DNA from: an uncultured Treponema sp.
GTDB lineage: Bacteria > Spirochaetota > Spirochaetia > Treponematales > Treponemataceae
NCBI GenBank assembly: GCA_946538875.1
Contig: CAMNHD010000008.1
Location: 1 to 15,692 of the forward strand
Length of the DNA stretch: 15,692 nucleotides
Direction: 5' to 3'
Of the stretch, positions 12,062-15,692 are shown piece by piece. A program made the position numbers and the translations under genes. How positions within the stretch are numbered: the first letter of the stretch is position 1; the number at the start of each line of letters is the position of its first letter. The notes under the pieces were generated by a model. It did not search any database, was not told the origin of the DNA, and worked only from the letters and a program-made list of their open reading frames with translations.

Positions 12062-12090
12062 AGTATAACAAAATCTTCTATTAATAACAA
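12062..12090 (-). promoter_or_regulatory. Promoter of the polA operon
   Basis: TTGTTA (12090-12085) is followed after 17 nt by TATACT (12067-12062), preceded by TGT and so an extended -10. The -10 ends 7 nt before the polA ATG, placing the predicted transcript start at the start codon. Confidence 0.6.
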
Positions 12091-12139
12091 TCTATGGGGT
12101 GCACTTGCCTGCCATAGAGCATACGCGGGCATGGAAGCC

Positions 12140-12208
12140 CCGCCGCAGGCGGTTGCCCGGAGGGCAATGACCGGAAGGGAAGGCTGGAACGCCCGTAAGC
12201 GGTGCAGG
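12140..12208. repeat. REP-like element: twin hairpins plus GC-rich motif, copy 2
   Basis: CCGCC (12140-12144) pairs with GGCGG (12148-12152) over a 3-nt loop. Directly after it, TTGCCC (12153-12158) pairs with GGGCAA (12162-12167) over GGA. Further on, GGAACGCC (12186-12193) and GGTGCAGG (12201-12208) are the reverse complements of the octamers at 311-334. Compact tandem hairpins in intergenic DNA are typical of REP-type repeats. Confidence 0.5.
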
Positions 12209-12334
12209 CACGTTCAAATTAAAATACATTCTGTTTGTGCTTCCGCACGGACGGCAGCCACTTTGTGTCTGCATAGGGTCTAAATTGTTTTCCATGATTT
12301 TAAATCCTCTGCTATGGTGTGAACTGCAATTTTA

Positions 12335-12343
12335 TGATACAAT
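12335..12343 (+). promoter_or_regulatory. Possible extended -10 of the hydrogenase gene
   Basis: TGA followed by TACAAT (12338-12343) resembles an extended -10. No good -35 lies upstream. It would start transcription near 12350, just before the GGTGG that may serve as ribosome site for the ATG at 12360. Confidence 0.3.
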
Positions 12344-12359
12344 CCCGGACGGTGGCTGT

Positions 12360-13826
12360 ATGTTGAATATTAATAATAATACCTCGAACATCAAGCGCGA
12401 GATTCTTGTGCGCATTGCACGGCTCCAGCTTGAAGGAAAATTGGAAGAAGGCGTTCACTTTATTCCGCGCGAAATGGCTCCGCGGAACAGTGCCCCTATG
12501 AGATGCTGCATTTACCATGACCGGGAGATTCTCAGGATGAGGGTGATTGCACGGCTTGGCTGGTCGATTGAGGAAGTTGACGAAGAGCGGACGCTTGGCT
12601 CATACGCTAAGGATGCGCTCAAACGCGAAAAGCCTACCTGGCCTATGCTTACTGTTCTGCACGATGCCTGCAACGCCTGTGTACGCTCGCACTACATGGT
12701 TACCAATGCCTGCCAGGGCTGCTACGCACGCCCCTGCATGGTGAACTGTCCCAAAAAGGCTATCACTGTTGACCGCCATGCGCATATCGACGAAAAGACT
12801 TGTATCAACTGCGGCCTTTGTATGCAGAACTGTCCTTACTACGCAATCATAAAGATTCCTGTTCCCTGCGAAGAGGCATGTCCAGTGGGAGCTATTACCA
12901 AGGACGAGGACGGTCACGAAAAAATTGATTACGACAAGTGCATTTTCTGCGGCAACTGTATGAGGGAATGTCCCTTTGGTGCCATGATGGACAAGAGCCA
13001 GCTTGTCGACGTAATCGGAAGGATTATGAAAAAGGAGAGAAAGGTTGTTGCGATGTATGCTCCTTCCATCTCTTCCCAGTTCAAGGTTCTGCCCGGTCAG
13101 CTGGAATCGGCTCTGCTGCAGGCCGGCTTTGACAAGGTGTGGGAAGTTGCGGTGGGTGCCGATATCTGTGCCGACAAGGAGGCCCGGGAGTTTGAGCAGA
13201 GAATGGAACGCGGCGACAAAATGATGACCACTTCCTGCTGTTCTGCTTACGTGCGCGCTGTGCACATACATGTTCCTGACTTGAACCCATGCGTCTCGGA
13301 AACACGCAGCCCCATGCACTATACTGCGGAAATTGCAAAAAAGGCTGACCCTGACTACGTGACTGTCTTTATCGGGCCCTGTCTTGCAAAAAGGCGCGAG
13401 GCTTTTGACGACGACATTGTGGACTATGTTCTTTCTGCCGAGGAAATCTCTGCATTATTTGAGGCAAAGAATATTGATGTCTCAAAGGTTGAGGCTTTGC
13501 CTGGCTCGATAATTCCAACTTCGAGCGGCAGGAACTTTGCAAAGTCGGGCGGTGTGGCGGAGGCTGTCCGTCTCAGACTCAAGGATGACTCTATTCTGCA
13601 TCTTGCAAAAATCAACGGCTTGAACAAGGGCGGCATCAAAGTGCTCAAGGCTTACGGCATGATTAACAGCGGAAAAATTCCTACACCCAAGGACTGCCCC
13701 AACTTGATTGAAGTTATGGCATGCGAGGGCGGCTGTATTGCAGGGCCTTCTGTGATCACCAATGCCAAGCAGGCGGAAGTGCAGCTGGAAAAATATGTAA
13801 GGAACGGTGCCCAGGACACAATCTAA
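12360..13826 (+). CDS. Monomeric [FeFe] hydrogenase (group B type)
   Basis: The 488-residue cytoplasmic enzyme should interconvert protons and H2 with ferredoxin-type electrons. The N-terminus (REILVRIARLQLEGKLEEGV, then RCCIYHDREILRMRVIARLG) is typical of monomeric group B enzymes. Residues 104-210 hold a Cys-rich ferredoxin region starting CNACVRSH, with several 4Fe-4S motifs (CINCGLCMQNCP, CIFCGNCMRECP). The H-cluster motifs are all present: L1 TSCCSAY (291-297), L2 FIGPCLAKR around C341, and L3 MACEGGC (453-459). L1 has Ser where Pro is usual. I chose ATG 12360 because the family N-terminus starts there. The in-frame upstream extension to 12237 runs through intergenic DNA. It stands alone, with no maturation genes (hydE, hydF, hydG) or partner subunits in the window, and diverges from polA. 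Confidence 0.93.
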   Translation: MLNINNNTSNIKREILVRIARLQLEGKLEEGVHFIPREMAPRNSAPMRCCIYHDREILRMRVIARLGWSIEEVDEERTLGSYAKDALKREKPTWPMLTVLHDACNACVRSHYMVTNACQGCYARPCMVNCPKKAITVDRHAHIDEKTCINCGLCMQNCPYYAIIKIPVPCEEACPVGAITKDEDGHEKIDYDKCIFCGNCMRECPFGAMMDKSQLVDVIGRIMKKERKVVAMYAPSISSQFKVLPGQLESALLQAGFDKVWEVAVGADICADKEAREFEQRMERGDKMMTTSCCSAYVRAVHIHVPDLNPCVSETRSPMHYTAEIAKKADPDYVTVFIGPCLAKRREAFDDDIVDYVLSAEEISALFEAKNIDVSKVEALPGSIIPTSSGRNFAKSGGVAEAVRLRLKDDSILHLAKINGLNKGGIKVLKAYGMINSGKIPTPKDCPNLIEVMACEGGCIAGPSVITNAKQAEVQLEKYVRNGAQDTI

Positions 13827-13949
13827 GATTTTACATGGACTGTGGAAAACGCGGTGGATTGTTGACGCCACCACTGACCGCAGCCCGCCGCACGAATCCA
13901 CGGACTGCCGGCCACACCGCAAACCGCCGGTAGAACCGCAGCCCGCACC
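13827..13949. other. GC-rich gap between convergent hydrogenase and ABC-F genes
   Basis: No gene. The 12-bp sequence ACCGCAGCCCGC appears at 13877-13888 and 13935-13946. GTGGATT (13854-13860) pairs with AATCCAC (13895-13901) across a 34-nt loop, and GGTGG/CCACC at 13853-13872 offers a smaller alternative stem. No T run follows on either strand, so termination here is not the standard intrinsic kind. Confidence 0.5.
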
Positions 13950-15692
13950 CTACATCAGCTTGGCCGCATTCTCTTCCCACAAAGAATTGAGTTCATCGAG
14001 CCTGGATGCAAGCGCCGTAATCTTTTCCTGAACGGCCTTAGCCTTTGCCCCATTTGAGTACACCTCAGGATTTGCCATCTGGGATTCAAGCAGGGACTTT
14101 TCCTCCTCAACCTGGGAAATCTCTTTTTCAAGACGCTCAACCTCACGTTCGATTCTGCGCCTCTCTGACTGCTGCTTTTTCTGCTCTTCCCAAGACTGCT
14201 TGGTGACACTCTGCTGAACAGGCTGCTGAACTTCCTGAGCCTTTACCGCAGCAGGACTCTGCACAATTCCTTCAGCCTCGTCCTCAAGACGCTGCATGTA
14301 GTAACGGTAATCACCCGGGAAAATCCTGTACGTACCGTCGGAAGTGCCGTTACCCCCGTGAAGTTCAAGCACACGGGTTGCAAGGTCTTCAATAAAGCCA
14401 CGGTCATGGCTTACAAAGACCACAGTTCCGCCAAAGTCCTTGAGCGCGTCAAGGAGCACGTCCTTGGAATGCATGTCAAGGTGGTTGGTCGGTTCGTCAA
14501 GAATCAGAAGGTTGACCGGCCGCAGAAGCAGCTCAAGCAGGGCAATACGGCTTTTTTCACCACCGCTCAGCACATCTATGCTCTTGAACACATCGTCGCC
14601 GCGGAACAGGAAAGCCCCCAGCATGTCACGGGCCTTTGGAATAAGTTCAAGCGGACAATGAGCCTCAAGACGGTCAAGAATCGTTTCGCTGCCCTTGATT
14701 TTTTCAGCACTGTCCTGGGAAAAGTAACCGATGCTCACGCCTGCTCCAAGCTTTACCGAACCGCAAAAGTCATGGTCCACCCCTGCAAGAATTCTCAGCA
14801 AAGTGGACTTACCAGCACCGTTGTGACCGGCAACCACAAGACGCTCGCCCTTTTCCAGAACAAAGTCCAGGTTGTTTATGACATTTGGGCCGCCGTAAGA
14901 CTTGCAGATTTTGTCCAGGGTGACAACCAGCTGACCGGAGTGAGGTGCTTCCGGAAAAGTAAAATGAATCTTCTTAAGGCTTTCAGGAATCTCTATGCGG
15001 ACAATCTTGTCAAGCATCTTCTGTCTTTCCTGGGCCTGGGCCGCCTTTGTAGCCTTTGCCCCAAAGCGCCGGATAAAGTCTTCCAGATGCTGGATTTCCT
15101 GCTGCTGCTGTTCATACTGGGCAATAAGGGTTTCCAGTTCCACAGCACGTACCTTCTCGTAATGGGAAAAGTTGCCAGGATAACGCTTCAGGTCACCGTT
15201 GAACAATTCGTAGACTTCGTTGATTGTGTGGTCAAGGAAGTAGCGGTCATGGCTCACCAAAAGGAAGCCGCCCTTAAAGTCAGCAAGGAATTTCTCAAGC
15301 CAGTTGCGGGCATCAATGTCCAGGTAGTTCGTGGGTTCGTCAAGAAGCAGAATGTCAGGCCCGCACATCAGAGCCTTGGCAAGAGCAATACGCATCTGCC
15401 AACCGCCGGAAAACTCCTCAGTCTGTTTGGAAAAGTCACTGTGGGTAAAACCAAGGCCTATCAGAATCTGTTCAGCAGAGCCTTCCCTGTGGTACCAGCC
15501 GGAATTCTCCAGTTTTGCAAGAAGCTCAGAATGTTCAAGCGCAAGCTTCTGCACAGCCTCTGACCTGCCCTCTTTCTGCAGAGCCGCCATCTGAGAGGCA
15601 ATTTCGTCAGCCTGCTTTTGAATCTCATATCCCCAGAGAAATGCCTTGTCAGCCTCTTCGCGGAGCGAGCAGCCCTGATGCACAAGCCCACA
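13950..15692 (-). CDS. ABC-F family ATPase (YheS/YdiF-like), 5' end beyond window
   Basis: A soluble tandem-ATPase protein with no membrane helices, of the ABC-F class that acts on ribosomes. The visible 580 residues start inside the first ABC domain. They include its signature SGGWQMRIALAKAL, Walker B LLLDEPTNYLD and the switch His in VSHDRYFLD. Next come the linker helices (ending RRFGAKATKAAQAQERQKML, a YheS-like stretch) and the second domain with Walker A GHNGAGKST, signature LSGGEKSRIALLE, Walker B LLILDEPTNHLD and VSHDRGF. A charged coiled coil forms the C-terminus (about the last 85 residues). Both visible Walker B motifs keep the catalytic Glu. The first Walker A and the start codon lie outside. 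It converges on the hydrogenase gene. Whether it gives antibiotic protection or is housekeeping cannot be told from sequence. Confidence 0.93.
   Translation of the reverse strand, partial: CGLVHQGCSLREEADKAFLWGYEIQKQADEIASQMAALQKEGRSEAVQKLALEHSELLAKLENSGWYHREGSAEQILIGLGFTHSDFSKQTEEFSGGWQMRIALAKALMCGPDILLLDEPTNYLDIDARNWLEKFLADFKGGFLLVSHDRYFLDHTINEVYELFNGDLKRYPGNFSHYEKVRAVELETLIAQYEQQQQEIQHLEDFIRRFGAKATKAAQAQERQKMLDKIVRIEIPESLKKIHFTFPEAPHSGQLVVTLDKICKSYGGPNVINNLDFVLEKGERLVVAGHNGAGKSTLLRILAGVDHDFCGSVKLGAGVSIGYFSQDSAEKIKGSETILDRLEAHCPLELIPKARDMLGAFLFRGDDVFKSIDVLSGGEKSRIALLELLLRPVNLLILDEPTNHLDMHSKDVLLDALKDFGGTVVFVSHDRGFIEDLATRVLELHGGNGTSDGTYRIFPGDYRYYMQRLEDEAEGIVQSPAAVKAQEVQQPVQQSVTKQSWEEQKKQQSERRRIEREVERLEKEISQVEEEKSLLESQMANPEVYSNGAKAKAVQEKITALASRLDELNSLWEENAAKLM

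Larger units (their letters stand above)
12055..12359. other. Divergent intergenic region between polA and the hydrogenase gene
   Basis: No gene is supported in these 305 bp. The polA promoter occupies the left end. The centre (about 12120-12210) is GC-rich and holds two small hairpins and the recurring octamer motif. The right third is AT-richer and carries a possible hydrogenase promoter. I see no tRNA, riboswitch or CRISPR pattern. Confidence 0.6.

Noticed and set aside
12055..12132. Upstream in-frame start for polA
   Set aside because: The extra 26 residues are not part of the Pol I N-terminus, and the reading passes through the likely promoter.
12237..12359. Upstream in-frame GTG start for the hydrogenase
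   Set aside because: The extension is coded by intergenic sequence and the family N-terminus begins at the ATG at 12360.
12600..13319. Open frame of 239 codons on the minus strand within the hydrogenase
   Set aside because: Antisense to the ferredoxin and H-cluster coding region; a shadow.
14358..15563. Open frame of 401 codons on the plus strand, opposite the ABC-F gene
   Set aside because: It lies wholly antisense to a gene with clear ABC-F motifs, has no family features and reads as a codon-bias shadow: TTA, CTA and TCA codons are rare in the sense gene, so antisense stops are rare.
1..15692. tRNA, rRNA, riboswitch or CRISPR array
   Set aside because: I looked through the intergenic stretches and saw no cloverleaf, no known aptamer core and no regularly spaced repeats.

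Overview
The window looks like chromosomal DNA from a host-associated spirochete, most likely a Treponema. GC content is moderate. A FecR-domain protein and an outer-membrane-type beta-barrel sit beside a very large CHASE2-type class III cyclase, as I remember them in treponemes. There is also a fermentative monomeric [FeFe] hydrogenase and a divergent CoaE. The genus is my inference from gene content and protein style; no marker gene settles it. Every gene is intact except the two cut by the window ends: fabD on the left and an ABC-F ATPase on the right.

Layout. (1) 1-1209, minus strand: a two-domain acyl-ACP thioesterase followed by the start of fabD, i.e. the edge of a fatty-acid synthesis locus. 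The gap between them holds a GC-rich repeat motif, a MITE-like inverted-repeat element and a good fabD promoter. (2) 1379-6947: a divergent envelope/cAMP module. On the minus strand are a small secreted protein of unknown function, a predicted outer-membrane beta-barrel and a secreted FecR-domain protein. On the plus strand is a 969-residue CHASE2-cyclase. The two arms diverge from a compact region of about 70 bp, where two extended -10 promoters flank one 19-bp palindrome. (3) 7071-12054, minus strand: a tight operon polA-coaE-SPOR protein-ybaK. Two of its junctions have 4-nt start/stop overlaps, and the operon ends in a bidirectional terminator shared with the cyclase gene. (4) 12055-12359: an intergenic stretch with REP-like hairpins and the same GC-rich motif as near fabD. 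(5) 12360-13826, plus strand: a stand-alone [FeFe] hydrogenase. (6) 13950-15692, minus strand: an ABC-F ATPase, cut at its 5' side.

How the parts may work together. The cyclase arm reads an extracytoplasmic signal through CHASE2 and makes a cyclic nucleotide, probably cAMP. The opposite arm encodes three exported proteins that could present or shape that signal at the envelope. The shared palindrome would allow joint control of both arms. The polA operon joins DNA replication/repair, CoA synthesis, a peptidoglycan-binding division-type protein and a tRNA proofreading enzyme, so it is a housekeeping growth cluster. The hydrogenase fits disposal of fermentative electrons.

The most unusual signals are: the symmetric divergent control region at 4011-4040; apparent leaderless starts for the cyclase and polA (in each, an extended -10 ends exactly 7 nt before the ATG); an Asn in the Walker A motif of CoaE; an 11-bp perfect inverted repeat upstream of the thioesterase; and shared intergenic repeat motifs.
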